From: Verrucomicrobiaceae bacterium
GTDB taxonomy: Bacteria > Verrucomicrobiota > Verrucomicrobiia > Verrucomicrobiales > Verrucomicrobiaceae
Length of the DNA stretch: 64,000 bases
Reading direction: 5' to 3'
NCBI GenBank assembly: GCA_016795485.1
Contig: JAEUHM010000009.1
Location: 1-64,000 of the forward strand
Under the pieces are notes generated by a model. The model had not been told where the DNA came from and did not search any database. It saw nothing but the letters and a program-made list of their open reading frames with translations. A program made the translations under genes and the position numbers. Positions 33,414-42,406 of this stretch are shown here, one piece after another (the stretch's first letter is position 1; each line of letters begins with the position of its first letter).

Positions 33414-34460
33414 ATGTCCAGTCCCATGAACCGGAAACCAGCCTGCACCATGCGCGATGTGGCCGCCCATCTCGGCATTTCTCACGCTACCGTATCACGC
33501 GCCCTGAGGAGTGATCCACGCATCACCGAGGCCGTTAGACTCACGGTGGTGAAGGCGGCCAACTCCCTTGGCTACAAGCGAGACCCACGGCTGGCCGCTC
33601 TCATGAGCCACGTCCGCGCCACCAAAGCTCGCGCCTTCCAGGGCACTCTGGCTTGGATCACCGACCACGACATCCGACTCGAGGCAGAACTAGCTCCACA
33701 TGAACTCTATTGGCTACCGGCCGTCACGCGTGCAGAGCACCTCGGCTACAAGTTGGAACGCTTCACCAACGCCCGTCCCTCCGACTCAGGGCGCATTGAG
33801 CGTCAATTGCGCGCCAGGGGCATCCAAGGAGTCGTCATCCAGCAGTTCAAGGCCCCTTTTGATCTTTCGGAGTGGAAACTCGACTGGCGGCGTCTCGCTA
33901 CCATTCACAACGGCTCCAGCCAAATCACTCAGGCCCTCGATAGTGTGGACGCGGACGACATCGGCAACTGCGTCCAAGTGTTCCATAACCTAGCCAAAAG
34001 CGGACACCGCCGCATCGGCATCTGCACCACGCATGACATCGAGACCGCCACCAACTACAGCTTATGCGTTGGATGGCGGCGATTCCAACTCCTCCACCCC
34101 GGCCACCCAGACGTCCCACCCTGCTTGTTGCCAAACCTCGGTCCATCCTCTGCCAAGATCGTCAAGCGCTGGCTCACCCGGCACCGGGTCGATGCAGTAG
34201 CCTCACAAGTTCGCGGCATGAAAGAACTCCTGGAAAGCCAAGGCCATCGTTTGCCGCTAGACCTCAGTCTCGCATACCAAGGCATCAACCCACACGGCAC
34301 CAACTCCGGCATCTGGCAGCGGGAGGATGTCATTGCAGAAGCCCTCATCGAATCCGTCATCGCCTCCGTCGAGCAAGGCCGCCTAGGCCTCCCCGCCATC
34401 CCCCGCCTCACCCTCATCCCCGGTACCTGGCACCCCGGCACCACCTGCAAAACCACATGA
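33414..34460 (+). CDS. LacI/PurR family transcriptional regulator
   Basis: The roughly 348-residue regulator has an N-terminal LacI helix-turn-helix, TMRDVAAHLGISHATVSRAL, and the hinge-type helix RLTVVKAANSLGYKRDPRLAAL. A periplasmic-binding-like effector domain follows (RGIQGVVIQQFKAPFDL, SVDADDIGNCVQVFHNLAKSGHRRIGICT, VDAVASQVRGMKELL). It is divergent from the giant secreted protein (about 90-bp spacer), so it may control that gene, probably in response to a sugar; this is inference. Start codons at 33414 and 33426 both suit; no strong ribosome site distinguishes them. Confidence 0.88.
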   Translation: MSSPMNRKPACTMRDVAAHLGISHATVSRALRSDPRITEAVRLTVVKAANSLGYKRDPRLAALMSHVRATKARAFQGTLAWITDHDIRLEAELAPHELYWLPAVTRAEHLGYKLERFTNARPSDSGRIERQLRARGIQGVVIQQFKAPFDLSEWKLDWRRLATIHNGSSQITQALDSVDADDIGNCVQVFHNLAKSGHRRIGICTTHDIETATNYSLCVGWRRFQLLHPGHPDVPPCLLPNLGPSSAKIVKRWLTRHRVDAVASQVRGMKELLESQGHRLPLDLSLAYQGINPHGTNSGIWQREDVIAEALIESVIASVEQGRLGLPAIPRLTLIPGTWHPGTTCKTT

Positions 34461-34661
34461 CTTAATCCCATGGTTCTTCCTGCTACCAGTGTGGCGCAGT
34501 CGCCCCGAATGCCTATCCCCCACCCACAACCAAGAACAAAGAACCAAAAACAAAACTTCCTACCGTTCTCAGGTCTAGCATCTGATGTCTGACCGACTCC
34601 CGCAACGCCATCTCAACCATAGCTCAACAACCGCAAGCTGCTCCCGCGCTCCTTTTTGGGG
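34461..34661. repeat. spacer with dispersed-repeat modules
   Basis: This spacer contains AACCAAGAACAAAGAACC, a TCTGATGTCTGACCGAC segment and, at 34612-34653, a 42-bp sequence identical to the reverse complement of 14387-14428. It sits between the ends of two convergent genes (LacI regulator and sulfatase). No gene is supported. Confidence 0.85.
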
Positions 34662-36053
34662 TTAGTAGTCGCGGAAGGGGCCGCGGGGTGGGGTTTGGTC
34701 CATTTCTTGACGCCATTGGTTCCAGGCGGCTTGGAGTTCTGCTAGCTTGTCGGGGGCTTGCTTGCTGAGGTCGGTGGTTTCGCCAAGATCTTCTGCGAGG
34801 TTGAAGAGGCCGCCGCCTTTGGCGGATTTGACCCACTTCCATGAGCCAACGCGTGCGGCGATGTCACTGCGGCGCTGCCAGAACATGTGCTTCCGCTGGC
34901 TGCCGCGCTGGCCTTTGAGCACGGGGAGCATGTCAAAGCCGTCTAGCTGGGTTTCAGAGCGGAAGGTGGTGTCGGTGATGGTCTGGATGGTGGGAAGGAT
35001 CTCTAGGCTGGTGAGGAACTCATCTGTGGTGCGGCCAGCGGGAAGTTGTGCAGGCCAATGGGCGATGAAAGGTACGCGCAAGCCTCCCTCCCACATGGTG
35101 CTCTTGCTGCCTTTGAGCGGTGCGTTGCCTCCATTGCCGCTTCCGCCGTTGTCTGACATGAAGAGGGTGAGTGTGTTTTGCTTTTGCCCTTTGGCCTCGA
35201 TCTGACTCATGATGCGACCGATGGCCTCATCCATGCGGGTGACGGCTCCGTAGTAACGGCGGAGTTTCTCATCTGGGATGGTGTCTTTGTAAGCATCTGC
35301 GTACTCCTTTGGGCACTGGACGCCTACGCGATCTTTTTTGTCCTTGGGATCGGCACCGAAGGATGAGGCGCTGTGTGGGGCGTTGAAGCACAAGTAGAGC
35401 AGCCATGGCTTGGTGCTGGCCTTGATGAAGCGGAGGGCTTCCTGCTCAAAGGCGTCGGTGGCGTAGGTGCCGAGGTGGTCTTTGGTCCGCTCGTTGCCAC
35501 GGAACATGGAGTGCACGCCGTAGCGCTCGTGCGTGTAGTAGTCGATGCCGTTGTTGCCGATGCCGTAGAAGAAGTCGAACCCGCGCTGGAGTGGAAGATA
35601 GCGCCGTGCTTGTCCCATGTCCCACTTGCCAACGACTCCGCGCTCGTATTTGTCGCCTAACAAGTTTCCGAGGGTCTTCTCCTGGACATCGAGGCCTAAG
35701 GTCATCTCTGGGGAGACGGCGTATTCATCTGGGGTGAACTGATGGCCGTAGTTGGTCATGTCATTGCGCACCATGTCGTAGAGTCCGTTCCGCTGAGGGT
35801 AGCGCCCGGTGAGGATGCTGCCGCGGGATGGGGTGCATGCAGGCCAGGTGACGTAGAAGCTGGTGGCGCGCACGCCTTCCGCAGCGAGGCGGTCGAGCGT
35901 GGGGGTGCGGATGGGTTTGGAACCGATGCAACCGAGATCTGGCCAGCCTTGGTCGTCGCTAACGATCAAGAGGATATTGGGCAAGGCGGGCGCTGCCGCG
36001 TGGAGAACGGAGGCGAAGAGGCAAAGCACGAGAGCACGGAGAAGAGGCTTCAT
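34662..36053 (-). CDS. sulfatase (arylsulfatase family), secreted
   Basis: The 463-residue enzyme has a signal peptide (KPLLRALVLCLFASVLHAA) and the metal-binding start NILLIVSDDQGWPDLG. Its formylglycine site is TWPACTPSRGSILTGRYPQR (CTPSR, fitting CxPSR), so maturation needs an FGE-type enzyme, which is not in the window. Later signatures are SDNGGSGNGGNAPLKGSKST and EGGLRVPFIAHWPAQL. Its N-acetylgalactosamine-6-sulfatase-like form suggests desulfation of complex glycans, in keeping with the DUF1501/PSD1 pair earlier. The C-terminal LFNLAEDLGETTDLSKQAPD is typical. Confidence 0.94.
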   Translation of the reverse strand: MKPLLRALVLCLFASVLHAAAPALPNILLIVSDDQGWPDLGCIGSKPIRTPTLDRLAAEGVRATSFYVTWPACTPSRGSILTGRYPQRNGLYDMVRNDMTNYGHQFTPDEYAVSPEMTLGLDVQEKTLGNLLGDKYERGVVGKWDMGQARRYLPLQRGFDFFYGIGNNGIDYYTHERYGVHSMFRGNERTKDHLGTYATDAFEQEALRFIKASTKPWLLYLCFNAPHSASSFGADPKDKKDRVGVQCPKEYADAYKDTIPDEKLRRYYGAVTRMDEAIGRIMSQIEAKGQKQNTLTLFMSDNGGSGNGGNAPLKGSKSTMWEGGLRVPFIAHWPAQLPAGRTTDEFLTSLEILPTIQTITDTTFRSETQLDGFDMLPVLKGQRGSQRKHMFWQRRSDIAARVGSWKWVKSAKGGGLFNLAEDLGETTDLSKQAPDKLAELQAAWNQWRQEMDQTPPRGPFRDY

Positions 36054-36095
36054 GCGCCTAATAACGTCACGGGCTATGGCCGTGTATCGTCTGCT

Positions 36096-37478
36096 CTATG
36101 ATGCGGCAAAGACGGGGAGCTTAACGGTGAAGGTGGTGCCGTGGTTCACGACGGACTCGAAACTGATGGTGCCGCTGTGCATCTCCACGCAGCGCTTGAC
36201 GATGACGAGGCCAAGACCGGAGCCTTGGATCTCGCCCACGTTTTCACAACGATGAAACGCTTCATACAGATGAGCGCGGTCTTTGTCTGGGATACCGATG
36301 CCGCGATCTGCCACGCTGCAAACGAGGTGCTCTCCATCTTTTTCTGCACTGAATGTCACCTTCTCGCCTTCTGGAGAGTATTTCACTGCGTTGCCAATGA
36401 GGTTGTTGAAAATATGGCGAAGGAGCGTCTCATCGGCCTGAATGCTGGCTGTCTCAGGCTGCATCAACAGCTCGATGGGGCATTTGTCTCCAGTGATGGA
36501 GGTGATTTCCTCCACGATCTTGGAGACGAGGGCGTGCAACTCAATGAGGCGAGGCTTGAACCCGAGCTTACCAGCCTCTACACGACCGAGGACAAGCACT
36601 TGCTCCATGAGGCTGGCCATGGAGGTGGTAGCGTTCTTGATGTCATCTAGTAGCTCGGACTTCTGGTCGTCTGGCAAACGGTCTGAGTAGTTCCGCAACA
36701 ACTCCACTGCCGACATGGTGACGCCGAGTGGTGTGCGGAACTCATGGCTGACCATGCTAACGAACCTGCTCTTCAGCGCGCTGAGATCGCGCTCAGCGTC
36801 CAGAGCCTTGGCAAGATTGCTCTGAACTTCCTCAAGCTCCTTCGTGCGCTCAGCAACGCGCAACTCCAGTGTTTGATTGACCTTGAGCATGGCCTCCTCA
36901 GCACGCTTGGTGTCGGTAACGTCGTTATGGATGGTGACTACCTCCAACATGCGCCCGCTTTTGTCCTTCACCGGATAAAGTATGCCGCCGATCCAACGCA
37001 CTTCTGGCGGATCTGTGTTTACGGGAAACGGAACTGGCGGGACGCGCACGGGTTGGCCTGCAAAAGCCAACTTGATGTGCTCCACCGCACCAGACTTGAT
37101 GAGGTCTGGGTCTTTGAGGGGATTGAACGCATAGCCGATCTCATCTGGGAGCCTGAAGAGATCACGCCAGGCTTGATTGAAGAGGATCGTCTGACCGCTG
37201 GGGTCAAAGATCTGGATGCTGAGGGGGCTCTGCTCAAACAAGAGCTTCCAGCGTTGCTCGGTGGCACCCAACATGTCCTCCTGAGCCTTCAACTGACGCT
37301 TGGTGTCCTCATGCAGCGCCTGGGCACGACGCAATAGGACGATGCAAGACGCCAGGACGATGATTCCCAAAACGCCAGCCCATGTGAGCAGACTGGTCTC
37401 GTCCACAAGGGCACCTAAAGATGACAGCATCCAGCCCCCGTGAACAACGGATGCGAGTGGGATGAACACGGACGCCAT
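36096..37478 (-). CDS. PAS-domain sensor histidine kinase (orphan)
   Basis: The 460-residue kinase has one N-terminal transmembrane helix (about residues 30-50, LTWAGVLGIIVLASCIVLL), a short coiled coil, a PAS domain (residues about 75-190, QIFDPSGQTILFNQAWRDLF), a dimerisation helix, the phospho-acceptor box FVSMVSHEFRTPLG (His245) and HATPase motifs NLIGNAVKYSPEG and DRGIGIPDKDRAHLYEAF. With almost no periplasmic loop, it probably senses a cytoplasmic cue through PAS. No response regulator is adjacent. It lies 43 nt upstream of the sulfatase gene on the same strand. Confidence 0.9.
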   Translation of the reverse strand: MASVFIPLASVVHGGWMLSSLGALVDETSLLTWAGVLGIIVLASCIVLLRRAQALHEDTKRQLKAQEDMLGATEQRWKLLFEQSPLSIQIFDPSGQTILFNQAWRDLFRLPDEIGYAFNPLKDPDLIKSGAVEHIKLAFAGQPVRVPPVPFPVNTDPPEVRWIGGILYPVKDKSGRMLEVVTIHNDVTDTKRAEEAMLKVNQTLELRVAERTKELEEVQSNLAKALDAERDLSALKSRFVSMVSHEFRTPLGVTMSAVELLRNYSDRLPDDQKSELLDDIKNATTSMASLMEQVLVLGRVEAGKLGFKPRLIELHALVSKIVEEITSITGDKCPIELLMQPETASIQADETLLRHIFNNLIGNAVKYSPEGEKVTFSAEKDGEHLVCSVADRGIGIPDKDRAHLYEAFHRCENVGEIQGSGLGLVIVKRCVEMHSGTISFESVVNHGTTFTVKLPVFAAS

Positions 37479-37551
37479 GAGTGGGAGCGGGAGAAGCTGC
37501 GGAGACTAGCGAGCAATCCAATTGACGCCAACAGCGAATCGTTACGTCAAG

Positions 37552-39843
37552 TCACGGTGCACGGCCCAGCATTTGACGGAGTTGCAGCGCATCCTGGAAA
37601 TCAGGCCGCGCTCTGAGTGCCCGCTCATTGGCCTGAATGGCTTCCTGCCTGCGGCCCAGATTGGCAAAGATGGTAGCTGCTGCATAAGGGATGTCAGCGT
37701 CCTGTGGATTGGCTTGCTCAGCTCTGCCAAGTGCAGCGAGAGCATCCTCGGGCTTGTTCTTGCTGTTGAGCAAGAGTCCGAGATTGTACCAAGAGCGCGC
37801 ATGGCGTTCGTCGACCTTCACTGCCTCGCGGAACGCAGCCTCGGCACCAGGCAAGTCACGTGTCTCTGCCAAGGCAAGGCCGAGCTTGAAATGATACTCT
37901 GCCTCACGCGGATTCAGTCGAATGGCGTTTCGCAGTTCTTTGATAGCTTCTTGAGTTTCACCATTCATGCTGAGCATGACGGCTAGATCATGCCGAAATG
38001 GAGGTGAGCCTTGGTCCCAAACAATCGCACGCCGTGTATGACTGAGCGCTTGCCCGACATCGCCACGAGTGAGGTAATACTGACCGAGTTGCATCTGTCC
38101 GCTGGGTTGATCTGCGTTGTAGTTGAGCATGTGCAGCAACTCGCGGCCTGCTTGGGAGGTTGAGTCGACGGTTTGACGGAGAGACCATGCCGCAGACACG
38201 CGCACCGTTCTCACCGGATCACCGAGAAGCCTTTCTAATGCGGCTCTGACGTCAGCGTGATTGGCCACCAAGGCATCCAGTGCGCGAGCAGCACTGGAGC
38301 GCACCAGAGGGTGATCATTGTTCAATGCAGAAAGCAAAGCTTGATTGACACCTGGGGCTCCAAGCCATCCCTCAAGCAGCAGACTCGCACTAGCTTTCCA
38401 GTAGGGCGTCTCATCTCCAGACAGGATACCTAACAGTCCACTAGCAGCATCTGCATCACCACGGCGAGCCTTTGCCATGATGGTAGTGCGCGTGCGAGTG
38501 CGGCGCTCCATGCGGGGGCCATACCATTTCTCCACTGCGGCGAGCGCCCAGTCCGTCCCCTTCTCTTTGTGACAGCGATCACAGGCGTTGGGGATACCAA
38601 ACTGCTTCGTCATGAGTGGATCTGGAATGGTGAAACCATGGTCGTGGCGAGGGTGCCGCTGCATGTAAGTGGTCTGCGGCATGTGGCAGTCTGTGCAGAA
38701 GCTGCCTGCGGTATCGGGCGCATGAAACGTATGCGCTGCGGGCTGGATGAGAGGAGCATTGGGGAATCCACCTTGCGTATGGCATCTCATGCAGAGGTCA
38801 TTGCCCGGCAGGATGCGCTTGGCGGTGTGGGGATCATGGCAATCCACGCACCGAACTCCAGCGTGGTGCATCCTGCTAGCCATGAACGGACCAAACTCAT
38901 AGTCCTCGTCTCGAATCTGGCCATCTGGATAAAACAAGTCGCTCTGATCAACGATGGCGAGATGGAAGTGATCAAAGAACTTGTCCCCAGGCTTGAAGTC
39001 GCCAGTGAGTTCCGTGCGGCGCGCATGACACATGGCGCAGGAGTCCAGCGTTTGGTCGCGATCAAGCTTCTTTGCCGTCGGGTCCGGTTTTACTCCAGGG
39101 TTCTTCGCCTGCCAATCCACGTGGGCTTTCATGCCACCATGACAACTCTCACAGCTGACACTGGGATGCGCCATTGCGGTTGCATAGGTGTCAGTGTTGG
39201 CATCGTAGTTTTTCCGCACCCGTGTGTTGTGACATCCAGCACACATGACATTCCACACCATGCCACGCCCTGTCCAATGCCCCCATTCACCTGGTTTGCG
39301 ATCTTCTTCACCGTAAACGTTGAACCACTCGGCCTTGTGCGGGTCCCAGCACGCTTCCGTTGCATGAAGCCTGCCCCCTGTGCCTGGAACGAGATACTGC
39401 CGCAATGGATCATGGCCAATGACGCGATCTAGAGGCCAAGGTTCTGTCTTGTCGCCAAATCCTAGGGCGGTGAGCTGCGGTTTACCTTCATTCCAACTCG
39501 GCGTGGACGTCTGGGTGGCATGCTTGAAGGCCTTGGCTGGCTCAAACGCTGGTTTATCTAGCTCAGGCGTGAACGCACGCTCTGCCAGCCCATGATGCGA
39601 GCTCTTCCACTTGCCAAACTGGTCTGCATGACACGCCTGACATGCGGCATCTCCAGCATACTCGGCAAATGCAGTGGCCTGATCCTCCACAATAGGCTGA
39701 GACTCCGCCACGGACGCCTCTGGAGCCGCGCGCACGGGAATGTAGGCCTTTGGCTTGGTAGCGAACCAAACCACACCGACGGCTGCTGCCATCAGCGTTG
39801 CGGCCAGCCAGAGTGGAAGTCGAGGTTTTGGGGCGTCAGGCAT
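37552..39843 (-). CDS. octahaem c-type cytochrome with HEAT and TPR repeats
   Basis: The 763-residue protein has an N-terminal membrane anchor (LPLWLAATLMAAAVGVVWFA). Eight CxxCH haem sites follow in order: CQACH, CAGCH, CESCH, CAMCH, CVDCH, CMRCH, CTDCH and CDRCH, all in the first ~420 residues. Next is a HEAT-like alpha-solenoid (NDHPLVRSSAARALDALVANH, PVRTVRVSAAWSL), then TPRs (GDVGQALSHTRRAIVWDQG, AIKELRNAIRLNPREAEYHFK). It resembles cytochrome c554-like multihaem proteins but has no obvious catalytic pocket. Location is probably periplasmic and membrane-anchored, in electron transfer. The partner is unknown; the neighbours give no clue. Confidence 0.88.
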   Translation of the reverse strand: MPDAPKPRLPLWLAATLMAAAVGVVWFATKPKAYIPVRAAPEASVAESQPIVEDQATAFAEYAGDAACQACHADQFGKWKSSHHGLAERAFTPELDKPAFEPAKAFKHATQTSTPSWNEGKPQLTALGFGDKTEPWPLDRVIGHDPLRQYLVPGTGGRLHATEACWDPHKAEWFNVYGEEDRKPGEWGHWTGRGMVWNVMCAGCHNTRVRKNYDANTDTYATAMAHPSVSCESCHGGMKAHVDWQAKNPGVKPDPTAKKLDRDQTLDSCAMCHARRTELTGDFKPGDKFFDHFHLAIVDQSDLFYPDGQIRDEDYEFGPFMASRMHHAGVRCVDCHDPHTAKRILPGNDLCMRCHTQGGFPNAPLIQPAAHTFHAPDTAGSFCTDCHMPQTTYMQRHPRHDHGFTIPDPLMTKQFGIPNACDRCHKEKGTDWALAAVEKWYGPRMERRTRTRTTIMAKARRGDADAASGLLGILSGDETPYWKASASLLLEGWLGAPGVNQALLSALNNDHPLVRSSAARALDALVANHADVRAALERLLGDPVRTVRVSAAWSLRQTVDSTSQAGRELLHMLNYNADQPSGQMQLGQYYLTRGDVGQALSHTRRAIVWDQGSPPFRHDLAVMLSMNGETQEAIKELRNAIRLNPREAEYHFKLGLALAETRDLPGAEAAFREAVKVDERHARSWYNLGLLLNSKNKPEDALAALGRAEQANPQDADIPYAAATIFANLGRRQEAIQANERALRARPDFQDALQLRQMLGRAP

Positions 39844-39906
39844 TAATGGATCGTGTTTCCTTAACGAGAAACGCGCTCCTGGCTATCCTGGTTGAAGCAA
39901 TGCGGC

Positions 39907-40560
39907 CTATTTTACCTTCTTGCGGACTCCGGCGGCCTTTTTCGCTGACTTTTTCGCGGCCTTTTTGGTTGCTTTGACCGGTGCGGACTTCTTCGATCCG
40001 TTACGCTTGCTCTCCCGGACCTTCTCGGCGCGTGCTTCGATGATCTTCAACAGCTTGCGCCAGTATTTGCGATCAACGATGAAGCCCACGCAATTGGCGC
40101 TGCCGCAGCGGCACTCATGCTCATCCCAGTGGTCGAGATCAAAGCCGTAGTTATAAAGCAGCTCGTCACCTTGCTTCACGCTCTTTACCGTTTCAATGAA
40201 GATGCGATTTCCTTCCTGCACCGCTTCACAATTGGGCTCACAGGAGTGATTGATGAACATCGCGTCGTTGTTCTCGACCGACGACCCATCGAGATCATAG
40301 CGGCTGTTGATGTCAAAGATGTAGACAGCGGCCTCTCCCGTCTCCCGAGCCCGAGCCATGCGCTCCTGGGCTCTCCGGTGGGACTCTTTCTTGGTTATCT
40401 TTTCGCCGTAATACTCCAACACGCGCGTGCCTTTAGGGATGTCCTTTGCAGCAAAAATGCCACGATTGTGGATGGATGATCCACTGACGACATGCCAGGG
40501 ATCAGATGGCTTCTTTGAGTTGTTTTTTGGCTTAGAGGTGGCGGTCTTTTTGGATGGCAT
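39907..40560 (-). CDS. SET-domain protein-lysine methyltransferase
   Basis: The 217-residue protein holds a eukaryote-like SET domain: HNRGIFAAKDIPKGTRVLEY, then INHSCEPNCEAVQEGNRI (the HSCxPN signature), and GDELLYNYGFD. It closes with the post-SET ECRCGSANCVGF zinc motif. SET enzymes methylate lysines with SAM. Both ends are lysine/alanine-rich; the C-terminal tail (KKAAKKSAKKAAGVRKKVK) resembles histone H1, which may aid DNA or substrate binding. The ATG at 40560 is used; an in-frame extension upstream is not conserved-looking. Chlamydial relatives methylate histone-like proteins, which makes Lys-rich bacterial proteins the likely targets. Confidence 0.9.
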   Translation of the reverse strand: MPSKKTATSKPKNNSKKPSDPWHVVSGSSIHNRGIFAAKDIPKGTRVLEYYGEKITKKESHRRAQERMARARETGEAAVYIFDINSRYDLDGSSVENNDAMFINHSCEPNCEAVQEGNRIFIETVKSVKQGDELLYNYGFDLDHWDEHECRCGSANCVGFIVDRKYWRKLLKIIEARAEKVRESKRNGSKKSAPVKATKKAAKKSAKKAAGVRKKVK

Positions 40561-40662
40561 GGGAAAAGGAAGGGCGTGTCTTACGTCACAGCAGCCCACC
40601 GTCAAGTGCGGCGAGTCAATCCACCATGACCTACGCAAGATTCCACATGCAGAAACGATGCC

Positions 40663-40699
40663 AGCTTCTGATTCAGAGTCCTTAGATGATTCAGAAGCT
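40663..40699 (-). terminator. hairpin overlapping the aldolase stop codon
   Basis: A 9-bp perfect stem AGCTTCTGA / TCAGAAGCT encloses 19 nt, and its right arm touches the stop of the minus-strand gene. No T-run follows, so it is a weak terminator or an mRNA 3' stabiliser. Confidence 0.4.
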
Positions 40700-41600
40700 A
40701 AGCCTTGGGGCGACTGGCCAGAGCAGTGCGGATGATCTTCAGCACTTGGTCACGTTCCTGGCCAGAGATGGGAAGACGAGGCTCCCGAACCCACTCTTTG
40801 CCAAGACCCGTCTCCTGGCAAAGCAGCTTGATGTACTGAACGAAGTGCACATGCGTGTCCAACTTCATCAACGGCTGAGTCCAACGATACAACGTTCGCG
40901 CCTCGTCCCAACGACCCGCGCGGGTGAGGTCCCAAAGCCGCTGATTCTCTTCCGGGAATGCGATACCACTGCCTGCCACCCATCCATCTATGCCAAGAAT
41001 GCTGCACTCGAGGATGAGGTCGTCTACTCCTGTGAAGATCTGATAACGATCTCCAACTAAGTTCCTCAGTTCAGTCACACGGCGTGGATTAGCGCTGCTT
41101 TCCTTGATGGAAGTCAGATTCGGGATGTCAGCCAAGGATTGGAACATTTCAGGCGTGACGTCTGTGTGATAGCCTACAGGATTGTTATACAGCATCCAGG
41201 GTAGCGGAGTGGCAGCAGCGAGAGTGCGAAACCAGTGCATCGTTTCAGCTACGTCCGGCTTGTACACCATAGGCGGCATAATCATGAACCCAGCGGCTCC
41301 GAGGTCCGCTGCGTCATGCATATAGTCGATGGCTGCTTGGGTACTCATTTCGGCCACACCGGAGACCACTGGAATGCGACCATTAGCCACCTGGACTGCA
41401 CATTTAACCACTTCACGCTTTTCTTCTGGCTGCAGGCATTGATTTTCTCCAAGCGAACCACATACAATGAGCCCGGAGATGCCGGAGCCTATTAGCGCTT
41501 CAAAGTGACGTGTGCATCCTGCCAGATCCAGCGACTGATCTTCGTGCATCTGAGTAACGACGGCGGGAAAAACGCCTGTCCATTTGGGGTAAGCTGACAT
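40698..41600 (-). CDS. dihydrodipicolinate synthase/N-acetylneuraminate lyase family aldolase
   Basis: The 300-residue enzyme has the class I pyruvate-aldolase hallmarks: GSLGENQCL (phosphate/carboxylate site), the YNNPVGY tyrosine region, and the Schiff-base lysine in LTSIKESSANPR. A real DapA would be about 290 residues and sit with lysine genes. Here it lies alone and divergent from a PAS-AraC regulator, so a catabolic keto-acid aldolase or lyase (for example of a sugar acid or hydroxyproline derivative) is more likely. The exact substrate cannot be read from sequence. Confidence 0.88.
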   Translation of the reverse strand: MSAYPKWTGVFPAVVTQMHEDQSLDLAGCTRHFEALIGSGISGLIVCGSLGENQCLQPEEKREVVKCAVQVANGRIPVVSGVAEMSTQAAIDYMHDAADLGAAGFMIMPPMVYKPDVAETMHWFRTLAAATPLPWMLYNNPVGYHTDVTPEMFQSLADIPNLTSIKESSANPRRVTELRNLVGDRYQIFTGVDDLILECSILGIDGWVAGSGIAFPEENQRLWDLTRAGRWDEARTLYRWTQPLMKLDTHVHFVQYIKLLCQETGLGKEWVREPRLPISGQERDQVLKIIRTALASRPKA

Positions 41601-41671
41601 GTCACCACCTTGTCATCTCTGGACGGAGGGTCTTGATTGCTTTCCGGTTCTGTTTCTGGCAAATCAGGCAA

Positions 41672-42400
41672 ATGCACTCCACGTCGTCCACAGACCCGGA
41701 TTCCATCTCGGAAGCACTTTTCGATGCGCTGCCTGATGTCGTCTTTTTCGTCAAAGACCGTACGGGACGCTACATGCGGGTCAATCAGACGTTTGCAGAT
41801 CGCTGTGCGAGTGGAGACAAAGCACGACTCGTGGGGCGTCTGCCTTCCGAGGTATTTCCCGCAGACCTCGCTGTGAGCTATGCTCGACAGGACGCTACAG
41901 TCATCTCCACAGGACGACGTGTGGATCATCAGTTGGAACTCCACATTTATCCTGGCGGCCGGGCTGGCTGGTGTCTCACGACGAAGATTCCCGTCAAAGA
42001 CAAGTCCGGTGCAGTATGCGGTGTAGCCGGCATTTCCAGGGACTTGAACGCCCCTGGAAGCAAGCCCTCTGGCATGGCGGAGCTCGCGTCTGCTATGCGC
42101 TTCATCAAACAAAACTTCAAAACTAGCATCCGCATTGAAGACGTGGCGCGTCTTGCTGGGCTAAGCGTCTACCAACTTGAGCAGCGAACCCAAAAGATAT
42201 TCCAACTTAGCCCTCTACAGCTCATCCATCGGATGCGGCTGGATGAAGCAACACGGATGCTGCGTGAAACCAAAAGCAGTTTGGCGGACATCGCGTTCGA
42301 TACGGGCTGGTGCGATCAGAGCGCATTCACTCGGCACTTTTCCAGATACGTGGGCATGTCGCCAGGTCGGTATCGGGCTTTGCAAGCAGCAAAAAAGTAG
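41672..42400 (+). CDS. PAS-AraC family transcriptional regulator
   Basis: The roughly 242-residue regulator starts at ATG 41672, 72 nt from the divergent aldolase. An N-terminal PAS domain (FDALPDVVFFVKDRTGRYMRVNQTFADR, VKDKSGAVCGVAGISRDL) replaces the usual AraC cupin. The C-terminal pair of helix-turn-helix motifs is clear (RIEDVARLAGLSVYQLEQR, SLADIAFDTGWCDQSAFTRHF). The divergent layout suggests it controls the aldolase gene, with PAS sensing the inducer. An alternative start upstream (41633) lies in the operator region and is less likely. Confidence 0.9.
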   Translation: MHSTSSTDPDSISEALFDALPDVVFFVKDRTGRYMRVNQTFADRCASGDKARLVGRLPSEVFPADLAVSYARQDATVISTGRRVDHQLELHIYPGGRAGWCLTTKIPVKDKSGAVCGVAGISRDLNAPGSKPSGMAELASAMRFIKQNFKTSIRIEDVARLAGLSVYQLEQRTQKIFQLSPLQLIHRMRLDEATRMLRETKSSLADIAFDTGWCDQSAFTRHFSRYVGMSPGRYRALQAAKK

Positions 42401-42406
42401 GTGGAG

